From Plumapathes pennacea (taxonomy: Eukaryota > Cnidaria > Anthozoa > Antipatharia > Myriopathidae), in the NCBI GenBank assembly GCA_964036295.1, contig OZ038462.1, forward strand, positions 36,927,680-36,991,679: 64,000 nucleotides of DNA, written 5' to 3'. The position numbers were made by a program, and so were the translations under genes. Positions 1-12,439 of this stretch are shown piece after piece. Under the pieces are notes generated by a model that searched no databases, was not told where the DNA came from, and was given only the letters and a program-made list of their open reading frames with translations. Numbering within the stretch: the stretch's first letter is position 1; each line of letters begins with the position of its first letter.

Positions 1-1760
1 TAATGTTGTGATCAGGGAGTTTACGAGCTTTACCTTCTCCCAAACAATGGTCTTCGAGATGCTCTTCGATAGATACCGCGTGTCCATGTGTTTGTGTCGA
101 AATCATGTATTTGGCCGTCTAATAAGCTGAACTTGCGGCAATAATGTGTTAATGCTAACCAAAAGTCAGAAATAATGCACCTGGTTATCAATAATAATGT
201 CTTCACGGAACTACCAGCCGGCTCGGATTCTCTGGAAAGATACGATGACGTCATTCAGACTTTCGGAAGCCTGGGAACGAGGTTGTGGGAATCGGACCTG
301 ACAGCTGAAATAATGATCCATGCATATTTGGTCCACCATTTTTGTGACCCGTACAAAAAATAACACGAGAGAGAGAATAAAAAGTAAAAGTACAGTAAAG
401 GAGGTAATAAAGCCAACAAAATTTCGCCATGAATTTTCCTTCTGTTCCGATTATTTTGCTTAAACGTGGTTAAGGTATGTATTAAGTATAAGCTCATTCC
501 AGAAATTTAACAAAAATATACCAGCAAAATGTTTCACTGGGTGCGATTTTGTTCAAAAAGTGCAGTCCACATAAACTATAATATCACTGCAAATATTTTT
601 CCCTAGTTAAATTGAATTCTATCATATTATTGCTGAATGATCAAAGTTTCTCAAAGTTTTATAGCTAGGAATCGCATTAAAGCCAGAAAAGTTACGATCC
701 AAACTTTGTCATGGACATGAGCGCTCGATGAAACTCCGGAGTAACCTTAAAGGATAGGCCAACATAGGTCAACACCAAAGAAGATAACATGGAGCGGAAG
801 ACAAACGAGACACAAAATCAACATGATGCAGTCCCACGTTTAAAAAACGAGGTCCTAGAGGAGATGGATAAAGTGGAAAGCAAAGCAAGAAAATGTAGAC
901 CAAAGTTGAGCAAACCGATAAAGTGGATATTTCTGAACAAAGAATAGTCGTCGGTGTTTGAGAATCAGTTCCATGAGAAACAGACTGTATTGATGACGTT
1001 GGCGCATCATAAAACTCGCAATTCCCAGATCAAGGAGCCAATGATAACGCGTAAAGAGCACTACTGTACTCACTTGTGTGGTATATACTACTAATATCCA
1101 ATATCCATTTTATTTCATATTTTTATTTTTCCCAAATCGTGGCCAGATGGTCATGTATTTTTGTAATGCGTATTTGTCCATGAACAACAACATGACGTGA
1201 GTCAGTACAAAGCCGTTCGTATAGTTCTGATAGCGACATACTTGTCTTCGTAATAATTTTCCTTTAGTTAGTTCGCCAAACGTGTTCAACGCCGATTTCG
1301 CCGACCTCTACTTGGTTTTGTGGCCGATTTGGTCCGATGGTGTTACTTTTTTTACGTTTTTACGTTTTTACGTTTACCCTTTGTGCAAAAATAGCAGATA
1401 GGTGGGGGGCGGTTTACAAGGCTGAGAGCCTTTTATTTAAAGGGTGCCTATTCGAGGGTTTATGGTATCCAGGCCTCAATCACCATACAGGAGTACTCTC
1501 ATAGGTTTGGATGCAGCCATCGCCGATCAGATATATTTTTCTCTTGACTACTTGCTTACTTCGGAATGAAACATTAGAAATTAGCGTGCGAATATTTTCA
1601 TTGACATCATTAATTGTGAAAAACTTGAGCGCTTCTGTAGCTATGAAAATCTGAATGCTGTGCCGCGTTGTGGTTGACATTTCCAGGCTGTTATGAGTAC
1701 ACTAAGCAAATCATACAATCAGCTGAGACACCAGCTCCCAGGGAGCCAACTTCAGATCGA
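1..1760. other. Spacer, no gene recognised
   Basis: AT-rich DNA with only short open frames, several beginning at non-ATG codons. A 66-codon minus-strand frame at 1480-1680 reads cleanly but resembles no family I recognise and has no clear splice context. I see no RNA gene or long repeat here. It is best taken as the upstream flank of the large gene that follows, although exons of a gene lying mostly outside the window cannot be excluded. Confidence 0.5.
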
Positions 1761-1769
1761 ATTGGAATG

Positions 1770-2026
1770 GCGCGAGATTGGGCTGACACGTGACGTCATG
1801 AGTTCGCAGGCGCATTTGAGAGTGCGTGTGTTCGCGGTTGTCTGCGGCCGTAAGGTTCATGTTGAGCAGAGATTGTCACTGGAATTTGCTGTCTTATTTT
1901 CAACGGGATGTGACAGAGGATGTAGCGTAGTCGTGAAGTTATGTTATCAGCATCTGGGTTTGTTTCTGCGAACAGTGTTCTTGCCCAGTTTCTGTATTCA
2001 CGTGGTTGGGGCATGCATTTGAGTTG
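1770..2026 (+). promoter_or_regulatory. Candidate promoter and noncoding first exon of the TRANK1-like gene
   Basis: A CpG-containing block holds an E-box CACGTG (1787-1792) overlapping a CRE-like TGACGTCA (1791-1798). A good donor (TTG|GTAAGT) follows at 2027. Joining it to the acceptor before 3234 or 3249 would give a 5' UTR whose first ATG in the next exon is 3250. The motifs and donor are seen; the promoter and UTR roles are inferred. RNA evidence would be needed to place the start site. Confidence 0.4.
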
Positions 2027-2892
2027 GTAAGTTGTCAAATCCTTGTGTACGAGAAACTGATTCTTGTTTTAGACAGCTATATAGTAAAATACAGAGCCTA
2101 ATACAGGCTTATTATTGCTATTTGTATTAATCATACCATTGGCTTTTGTCCGAAGGCTTTAAACCATAACAAAGATGCCATTGAAGACGTGGTTACCAAT
2201 GGCACAATCACAATGGTTTATAATTTCCTTGACATTGAATTAATTATCCAAAGAATTAGCATTCCTTTAGTGCATTTCTGTTGCCAGTCACGTCTGTTAT
2301 CTAGCGAAGTTTGGGGATGTCCATGAAATTCTGGAATACTGAATTTCATAACATATGGGTTGAAGTTGAAAACGAAATAATAGGTTGCCTTAGTTTTATT
2401 GATATTAGACCATGATCTTTACCACTTCACTGCCTTGATGCTCTATTTCCTTTCCTTGTTGAAAATGCTTCTTGTAATGATATGGTTAAAGCCTTTGCCA
2501 GGGGGTGGGTGGGGGGGTTTGCCAGGGAGGAGGAGTACTGACTCCTATTTAAAGCTCTATACACAGAGGTTATACAGTGAGGATATCCCCTTGCCTAAAG
2601 GGTTCTAAAGATATGACCTGTGTGCTGTTTATTAGTTTTCATTATAAACAAAGAAACCCTAGCTAGGCTGACACAGCTTATTGCAACTGTGTTACTTTAT
2701 GATTTGAGGTTGGGTGCTCAGGCGAGAAGCACTGCCAGCTCCCATGACTGGCAATCCCAGCAACCCAGACACATGAGTTCCCACAACAGCCCAGGCACCC
2801 ATTACACTAAATAAGAAGGAGAAATAGTGACACCCCTGAGAACAGTGGATGGGAGGGAGGGGGTAACACATAATATGTCATAATATGATGTA

Positions 2893-3079
2893 CAGTCAAA
2901 CCTGTATTAAGTGGACACCCTTGGGGAATTATAAAGTGTCTGCTTGATACAGGGTGTCCACTTAAAGCAGGTAGAGTTTGCAGCGTCTTACTGGAGAATA
3001 CATTTTTGGGACTTGGACAACTGTCCACTTAATACAAGGTGTCTGCTTAATATGGGGCTGCTTAATACAGGTTTGACTG
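2893..3079. mobile_element. Mariner-like MITE
   Basis: A 187-bp element begins CAGTCAAACCTGTATTAAG and ends with the inverse of that sequence. It is flanked by TA on both sides (2891-2892, 3080-3081). Inside, the phrase about 'gtccacttaa' recurs in both orientations. No coding capacity is seen. Terminal CAGT and TA target duplication fit non-autonomous Tc1/mariner elements. Confidence 0.7.
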
Positions 3080-3249
3080 TAGTATATGTTTTGGGTGAAG
3101 ACATTTGATTGCTCAATAGAAAATGCTAGAGTCAATCGATTAAGCCTAATCATGCTTTGAACAGCCAGGCCCTGCATGTTCTGAGTAGAGGAACTAATGG
3201 TTCATTTTGGTGTTACTCTTTGATTACTGGCAGATACCACACAGGCAGT

Positions 3250-6200
3250 ATGACAACAGCACTACAGTTTGGTGAATTTGGCTGTGCTGCCTTCAACTGC
3301 GGAGCCGTTAAAGAGGCGATGGCCTACTTCAACATGGCTATACAGAAAACTCCGCCAGGAATGTCTACACTTGCCTGTAGGCTCCTCAGAGATCGATGTG
3401 ATTGTTGGTGGGAAATGGGCAACTATGAGGAAGCTCTTGCTGATGTGAAGGAAGCACTGAAGCTGGACCCCAAGTGTCAGATGAGTCCTTTTGGAGGTCT
3501 TCCTCCTGAGGTAAGTATTTGAATTGTTTTTGAAAAGTCCTTCTATAACTTTATTTAGTAAATCATTATTGTATTAGCCAACCAGCACATCACATTTGGT
3601 CAGGTAGACAGGTTTGAAACAGTGTCAAATACTGATTTGGTGTTTGATCCAATTTCCAGCAATAGGGATCATACAATTTCTTAACTTGCAAACATTCCTT
3701 TGAGAACTTGAATTGTGTTTTGTCACTGACGAGGGATTCCAAACACCTTGAAACAATAAAAGCACTCATTTGAAGTGGCTTCTGCCTTTCACTGTTTTCA
3801 GTGTTTGGAACATACACCTTGTCAAACACACACTCGTTTTTGAAAATATGTAACTTAAACCCTATGGTGCCTTGAGAATTACGGTAATAGTAAAATACAC
3901 TTGCAAATGTTTATTGAATTGGCCCTGGTCACACAAACAAGTGACAATACTGTTTTGGAAGAGTCTATCATATACAGTAAAGTGTACCCAATTGTAAGAT
4001 TAATGACTGATTTTTTTAAGGATGAGCCCATGAAATGGTTGCATCGGGGTATAATCACAAGCAAGGAGAACTACAGTGTGTCAGCCAAGTGCTATGCAGT
4101 TGCACTTTCCTTTACTGGTACTTCCCGCTCTGCAGAAGTTGTAGATTTCCGTTCCCAGATCCATTGCCACCTGGCATCATGTCATTTTGATCACAAGGAG
4201 TACTCCAAGGCTGTGGCAGCTGGAAAGGAGGCTTTCAGACTTAGACCAGAGCAGTCACCGGTACAGTACATATATAACAGATGAGAGTGTGACAACCCTG
4301 GAGGGTGCTTGAATACAGACTATCAACCACACTCCCTTGTGCACTGCAATTCACCATTTTAAAGTCCTCACACCACCCCCCATAAAGTCAAATTAGCAAC
4401 CATTTCCATTTGACTTGCTTGTGAAGAAAATTTATAAATTACTTTTGGCCTGAAAGTAACTACTTCTCTATATCTTGTGATCAATTTGTTATGTTTTACT
4501 CAAATTGGGAATTTTATAACCAAATTCACCTTGATTTATTACACATTTACCCTTAAAGCTTTAAAGAAGATGACATCTAGAAAACACACATTTGAGGTAC
4601 AAGTTACAGAAGCCATATGAAAGGGCAAAATGGTTTTCCTTTCACAGAGTATTCTTGCTGACCTTTTAAAATATAGAAACAAAAACACCATTTTGTTTTA
4701 TCGCCCTTATGGGACTCCTTTTGGGCAGAGCCTACCTTTATAACCAATCATGGGGAGTGTCACCTTCTCCTTCACTCAGATGGTTGGGAGAATCACCATT
4801 AATGTAATTGGGTTTTTCTAAAGCTTTCTGTTGTACTATATTTTAGGTTGAAGCCAAGAAGTGGAAGGAGCGAGGGAAAGTTCTGTTCAAAGAAAACAAA
4901 TTTGACATTCTTGTGGACTATTATTCCCTTGCTATCAAGTACACCCCATTTTGCAGTGCAGAACTTCTTGCACAGCTTCTCAGCAACCGTTCCCTGGTGC
5001 ACATTAAGAACAAGTCCTTCCAACTGGCTCTTACAGATGCTAAACATTGTGTCAAGATGATGCCAGAGTGGTCAAAAGTATGTTTATGTTCAGTAAAAAA
5101 TATTAAAAATTGTTACAGGTGATGCCTACCTACAGTGAGTAATGGAATGACATTGTTACTTACAGTAAGCTCCAAATTCTAATGGTAATTGTGAACAAGT
5201 TGAGCTGTCGGTAAGTGGTCGGTATACGATTTACCGACCACATACCGACCACGCGATTGACTTTACCGACCACTCAAAAACTGCTATCAGAATGTCCTGA
5301 CCATTAACAAGCAAGTTCACTTGGCAAAATTAAATAGTCAGCCCTTGCAGGATGGATATTATGTTACATAAGAGGTGACAGCCATTTTCATCACATAGTG
5401 TTAGTCTTATTACCCCCACCCCCCCCCCCCCCAAAAAAAAAAAAATCAGTGCACCTGTATTTGTACCATAGTATATTTCCATGAGTCAAACAATAATGTA
5501 TCAAATGTGACCATTTAGGCAAGGGTATACAGATGAGTATACAGTACATCTGTTGATTTTCAGTCTGCTAAGAAGTTTTGTCTTTTACTGTAGTGATAAT
5601 TCATAATTGTACAGTTTAGATACAGAAAAATATGTGAAATTTGGCCAGCCAGGACCAACAAGCCTGGTCCAGTGTACAGCAGGGGCTGTCTTATACACTG
5701 TTGTTTGTCTTGAGAGAGTTGATTGTAGTTGTCATTTCTCAGGGTATTCATTGTTTCAGGTTGAACTGTGAAAAATACAGTACTGTACATTGACTGCTGC
5801 TTTGTAGGGACATTATCGGCTTGGCTCAAGTTTCATGGGTCTGAAGAAGCCAGAAGAAGCCCTAGAGTCCTTCAGTACTGCTCTTGATTTTGCTGAGAAA
5901 GATGAAGAGATGCATGGGACATTTTCTCAAATCCTCATTGTGGCTGAGCAGATAAAAGGTGATGGGTACAGTGTGTTGTAGGTCTCCAGCTGAAGGTTAG
6001 CTTCAGCAACATCACCATTACCACCATGATCACAAGATCATCACCTCCGCTATCACCATCATCATCATCGTAACTACAATCAGCACCAACAACAATATCG
6101 CCACCACCAGATCACTACTACTAACATCAGCACCACTACATAACGAACACCATCAGCTACACCCTTACTGTACCTCCACCATCACTATCACCACCACCAC

Positions 6201-7365
6201 CATCAACACCACCCCAAACAATATCACCACACAAGCATCCATCACCAGTATCACCATCATATCACTACCACCAACATCAGCATGCACCATTACTATCACC
6301 ATCATTGTCATTGTCATCATCACCATCATTGCTGTCACCATTATCACCAACATCTTTTGCATTCCATCATCTTGCTTGTGGGGATTTCAGAATCCATTTA
6401 AACATCTCTTTCATTAGGTTTTTGCTCCACTTGATCAAGGACGGATAAACTTGCTAATATTGAAAATGAATTTGCCACTCAGGTCCCATTTTGGATCTTT
6501 GGCGTGTTCCTGATCATGTTATACAGAAAGCAGTCAATGAAGTAGTTGCAAAGAGAAATTGGCACCAACTTCAGTTGATCATGGTGCAGTTAGGGTTGGA
6601 TTGTTGCTGTGATGAAGTGCCTCTGGAGCTTATTGTGACATCGCAAATCAAGGAAAAGGAGAAACTTCTATCAAAATTGTTGTCAGATGGTGCCTGTGTA
6701 CATGGCTCACCAGAGTGTAAGAAACCTCCCCTTCTCCTGGCACTGGAAACTGGAGACCTCGCGGTTGCATCGGTGCTGGTAAATTTTGATGCCGATCTCG
6801 CTTGTGCTTTCAAGCAGGCTGATATACATAAAGTTAAATCAGAGGTAAAGTTCTTTTTGCACGTTGGACAGTACTTCACTTTACTATGGTATTTAATCTA
6901 TTTGTACACGGTAGGGTTTGAGCGTTGTTGCTTGTTGGGAGAGTACGGTACTCTAATCTAAGCCAATCTACAGTAATCTAACCTAATATGTAAGAAGTGT
7001 TAATATATTTAAAAGACTATACATGTATAATCATCGTAATTACTACAGTGTTTCTACATTGTGTTGGACTGCATATGGCGAAGCACGGGGGAGCAGGTTT
7101 TCTTAGCAAAGTTAGAATATTTAGATGTACAGGGATGCAATTTCCAGCCCTTGATAATTTAGCACAAACAAATCCAATAACAAGTCCTTGAATTTTGAAG
7201 TACAATGTACGGTACCATTGAACATCGGGATAATGTAACCATATAATGCCAATCAAGCACTCATTGAGAACGGTGGCGAAGGCTCAAAAATTGTTGGAAC
7301 TAGGTGACATTTCATGGAAATACGGTCTTGTGAATGCGAGTTAAAGTATAAAATATACACAGTTG

Positions 7366-7396
<31 letters not shown>

Positions 7397-8026
7397 CCCG
7401 TTATTACATGTACAACAATTATACACTCAAGGTTAGTGCCTGACGGTGAGAGTCGTTTGGGACTATTCCAGAATAGACAGATTTTCATTTCCGAAACGAG
7501 CGGTTATTCTGACGAGCGCACGCTCTCTGACTCGCATTTGAGGCAGAGTATCGTCTCTGCCAACCGAAACAAATTTTCGTTTGCGTTCAGAAGCGCCGCC
7601 GTCTGTGTTTTTATGAAGCAACGATGGCATTATTGTGGAACATTCTGGCAATTTTGCCTCCGGGAGTAGAACCAACCGAAGGCGTATGCGTGCTATTCCG
7701 ACTATTCTTATCTCGGCATAGTCACAAACTAGGGCCCAATAATTGAGAGGTTTTTTGTTTGGGTGAACTTAGTGTTGACTTTTGTAGGATCAAGCCATGT
7801 TCTGGAGAGATAAAGGTCGCAAGAATTTCCACGACAAACGTTATAAGAAGGCGGAGGGTATGTTCAGATTGTCGCTAAAGGTTGCCCCCGGCAAACTGAA
7901 ACACGTCAAGAATGACTGCTACAAACATTTGGCTGAGATTTACTTCACGTGGAACGACTACCCCAAGTGCGTTGAGTGTGGAGAAAAACTGTTCGAAGAA
8001 AATCCACGCTCATCAGAGGTTTGTCG

Positions 8027-8059
<33 letters not shown>

Positions 8060-11000
8060 TTCCCCCAAGTTTTGCGTGTAATACTTTTTATGGTTTTCCA
8101 GCGATGTATTGTGTGGGTAACTTGACTTTTGTGTTCGCCCACACATTCTGATTCATTCAGTGATTCCTGAGCATGATTGACGATTTTTTTTCAATCGGAG
8201 AGCGTGGCACATATAAATATAGTTTGTTTAGATGTGAGCTGCTGAAATAATTAGAATTCTCGCTCAGTAACAGTCCACTTTTGTCGAAGGGTTGACAAGT
8301 TCAGAATGCGAACGTTGCTTTACACTGTTGCACAATACGATCGTCTATACACTGTAGGATCCCAAACTTACACAAGTTGTGAACAGACCAGAGCCTGTTT
8401 TTGTCCAAAAAACTGCAGAGTTTCGATCAAAAACCTAGCTCAAAACATAGGAAGGAAGTCAACAAAGTTTATACCCAACTATAATCGTGTTTGGAACGAC
8501 CAAGCCCTGAGACTGATATTTTTTTCTGTTAGGATGAAGCACAGAAGTGGAAGGAGCGTGGCAACAGTCTGTTTAAAAACAAGCAGTTTGATGAAGTCAT
8601 TGCGTTTTACTCGCTTGCCCTGACTTATGCCCCGTTGGACGGTGCTGTACTGCGTAGTGTTCTGCTAAGCAATCGATGTGCGGCCTTCACAAGTCTTGAA
8701 AAGTATGCTGAAGCACTGGCAGATGCTCAAGAATGTGTCGCTGTGCGACCGAATTGGTCGAAGGTATGAAACAATGCGCAACAGAAGCAGCGGCTGGCAG
8801 AAGTCTGAGGCTGAATTCGGTATACTACATAACTCACAACTGACCACATACAGACCACGTTACCGACCACATACAGACCGCATACCGACCACATACCGAC
8901 CGCATACCGACCACATAACACATCGCGACTGCATACCGACCACGTAATCGACCACCAAACATATACCAACTGCATATCAATCACATACCGACCGCATACG
9001 AAGCATGTTACGGACCAATGCAATGACAGTTTCGTCATGTGCGGGTTGTGAGTGAAAGAGTTGACTCGGAAAGTGTGAATGTTGAGGTTACTTTAGACCT
9101 GTTCGTTATCTACATGGTGCATCGAAGGACCCTCATGTTTTTGTTGTTATAACCGTAGGGTTACTATCGTCTGGGCACGTGTCTCAACTCTCTGGGTCAA
9201 CCTGATGATGCACTGAAAGCTTTCAGTGAGGGTTTCAACAAGGCGTCCACTGATGAAGACCAGTTCACTCTGGCGTCTCAGCTGCTCTTACTGGCTGCAA
9301 CTGAAAAAGGTGGGCTTCATTTTTTGTAGTCAGCTACAGTAGAACCTTCCTAGCATGTGCCAGTCCCTACTTTTCTGTCCACAGATCGTATGCGCAAGGT
9401 CTGGACGCTAGGCCTACGAGTTTGCTCCGCCTCTCGCGTCCAGGCCTTGGAGTTTTGAACGCGTTTAGCTTTCATTTGCACACACGATCTTTGGCCAAAA
9501 AAGGGGGGACTACCTTTGGTGTAGGTTTAGGTGGTCGTTTACAGGAGGTGTTTGTTTACGGGGTTTTCTAACTATGGGAGGCCCAGTTACTGCGACTTTC
9601 TTTACTGAATAACAACTTGAGTTGTAGGAAATCAATCCTGTACCCTGTTGCAAGTTAAGCTACGAATGTTAATACTTTGTCCGGTCCGGATTCTGCAAGG
9701 GAGTTACTCCTTCCTTAGAAAATTGCTCTTTGTTGTCACTGGGTAGCCGCATATTAGATGTCAAAAACGTTAGAAAAACTCAAACGGTGAGCCTCAAAGG
9801 TAGTCACGGTCGCTTACGAGAGGATTTGTCATGATGCCAATCAATACTTTATTTGTGTTCCACTGCCAGTGTTTCTGTTGTTTGTTTGTTTTTTTTTTTT
9901 TCTCTCTCCTTTTCCCTCTCCTTTCCTCTCTTTTACCTATATTCTCACTTACTGTTTTTCTCTCGTCTCTATTTCCTCTCGTAGATGGGACATTTCGTAT
10001 TTCGTGCAAGTTCACTAAAAATCTCGTGAAAAGACTAGTCAAAGATGCCTGCGCGAAGCAAGAATGGAACAAACTGCACCTGCTGTTTCTGGGTGGAGAT
10101 GGTCAGCGGGCCTTCCCTACAGGCCGCGGTGGCCTAGCAACGGGGAGTGATGCGTCATCAGTACCCCTGCACTTAGTCCTGCAGTCGGCCGTCCCTGATC
10201 GCGACAAGTTGATCGTAGTATTGCTTGATCACGGTGCCTCTCCTAACGGCACTCCAGGGTGTAAGAAGTCTCCTCTTGAGCTTTCATTGGACACGGAGGA
10301 CTACCCAATGGCGGCGACTCTCCTGAAGCATGGCGCGGATCCGTCCTGCCTTGGCCACGTACCACGCCATTTTGAAGTAATTTTCGAGATGCCTGGACAT
10401 TTTCTCTTTCAAAACTAGGCTCAGTGTGAAATCTCTCTTTTAAAAGTTGATTTTGAAGCTAGACGAGTTTTTTTGTAGTTGAAGTCCGGCAGTACGGACA
10501 CTGGACAGGATTAGCCATGGTGAGCAAAAGATTGTCCTCCCTCTCCGCAGCTTTTCCCTGGCCCCATTCCTATCCTGGATGAAAATTCGCCTGAAACGAA
10601 CGGGAACGCTTGCATTGCAGGTTATCTAGGGTTACTTAGTGTAATCGTTCTTTGATAACAAGATAAGGACAATACGTTCTTTGACAAGGATTTTTGTCTT
10701 AAAACTGCAGAATGAAGATCCAGGGTTGTAATCGCATGAACCGGATCATTCTTTGAACAACGAGGATTATATCTACGCTAACTTACTTTAAAATACGTTT
10801 TTTTTATGTTGCAATTGCAGAATCAAGGTCACCACTGGAAGGAGCTGGGCGTGAAGGCGATGAACACGAGGCAGTATGACCAAGCAATCAAGCTTCTCAA
10901 CCTGGCCGCTCACTTTGGCAGCAGTGGCCTCGCGGCGAGCGCGCCTGACTTTCAGTACCAAGTGCACAGTCACCTCGCTACAGCGTATTTTGAAATGAAG

Positions 11001-12405
11001 CGGTACGTCCAAGCTGTGGACAGCGGGAACAAGTGCTTCAGGATAAAACCTACCAAATCCCAGGTATCCAAATAGCTAACTGTAAATTTCAGCCTACCAC
11101 AATACAGTAGAACCTCCGGTAATGGTCGCTTACGAGAGGTTTCACATGTTTACGTATTTACTGATAGTAATTTAACTGAGAAACCAATCGGTTGGTCGCT
11201 AAAGGTAGGTGGTCGCTTACGAGAGAGGTGGTCGATCAGGGAGGTTCCACTGTAATACAGATAATAATAATAATATGACAAATGATTTGAACCGGCGGGA
11301 GTTTTGATCAGTTTGTCGGTTGTGATTGTCTTGGTGAGAGTAGTCTTGAGGAAGACTGGCTTTCGCTCAGGTAGTCTGCAATTTGCGCAATATAAATTCC
11401 TGTTTATTATAGTCGAAACATTAGTTACCGACAACTTTCTTTCTGGTGACTACTCTCAAATGGACCAACAACCAACGTAATGCAATTACAGTGTCCCTCT
11501 TAAAACTGTACCGTATCTCGCGCATTATCTTACTGCACATTTGTACTTTTTGTTTCCTTTACAGATCGAGGCAAGCAGGTGGAAAGAGCGCGGGAGGGAA
11601 CTTTTTGCTGAAAAGAGTTTCACTACTCTGATCGAGTATTACAACTTGGCGATTAAATACGTGCCGTCAACTGACAAAGATTTCCTGTCCAAATTGTTGT
11701 GCAATCGCGCCCTGGCTCATTACAACTTGTTTAATTACATTGAAGGGCTCGAGGATGCCAAGAGCTGTACCCGCTTTCGGCCCAGCTGGTTTAAGGTATA
11801 GAGTTGAACATAGGACACTTCTTACCCTTGCTATAATAGTAAGGAAAGAAGGCACTGAGTTAAAATATAGGAACCTTTTTTCCCTTGATGATAGTAACGA
11901 ACTGACTAAGGTATACTGTAGGGGAAAAGATAGGAATCTTTTTATCCATGTATCATATAATTGTAACGAAATAAGGCACCTGAGTTAAAACATAGGAATC
12001 TTTTTCCCTTTATCTTAATTGTAAAACAAGTAAAGCAGATAGAATCAGCACAGTTCCATCCTTATTTGTCGTTCCAGCTACTTAGCAGGTGCTAAATCCT
12101 TCTTAAAAATTACTTGTAGAAATTGTCGCGAGCTGGGTTTGCGAGGCGGTTTTATTTGATTGCTATCAATGTCATTATCTTTACCAGGGGTATGCTCGTC
12201 AAGGATACTGCTATGCCGGTCTCAATCAAGACCGAGAGGCTGTTCGCGCGTTTGGTGAAGGACTAAGAAGAGCAGAGAACGATGAAGACAAGTTCGTCAT
12301 TCTGTCTCAGATTATTATACTCGGAGTAACCCTGGAAGGTACGGTGCACAGCAAGATAACAACAACAACAACGACGACGACGACGACGACAACAACAAAA
12401 ACAGC

Positions 12406-12439
<34 letters not shown>

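Larger units (their letters stand above)
4021..6844 (+). repeat. TRANK1-like cassette 1 (TPR-TPR-TPR-ANK exons)
   Basis: Four exons of 240, 231, 151 and 362 bp encode a TPR pair opening D-E-P-M-K-W, a TPR block opening V-E-A-K-K-W-K-E-R-G, a GHYRLG block, and an ankyrin-like block containing KKPPLLLALETGDLAVA. The intron phases are 0, 0, 1 and 0, the same as in cassettes 2 and 3. Confidence 0.85.
7788..10376 (+). repeat. TRANK1-like cassette 2 (TPR-TPR-TPR-ANK exons)
   Basis: Exons of 231, 231, 151 and 392 bp. The second opens D-E-A-Q-K-W-K-E-R-G, the third GYYRLG, and the fourth carries ankyrin-like signatures VVLLDHGASPNG and ATLLKHGADPS. Exon lengths and phases match cassettes 1 and 3. 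Confidence 0.87.

Noticed and set aside
6165-6362. Met/Val-rich minus-strand frame
   Set aside because: Translation of the CAC/ATC microsatellite; low complexity with no splice context.
9336-9822. Possible complete MITE starting CAGTAGAACCTTCC
   Set aside because: Only the left end is clear; no matching inverted right end with TA was found, so it was not listed as an element.
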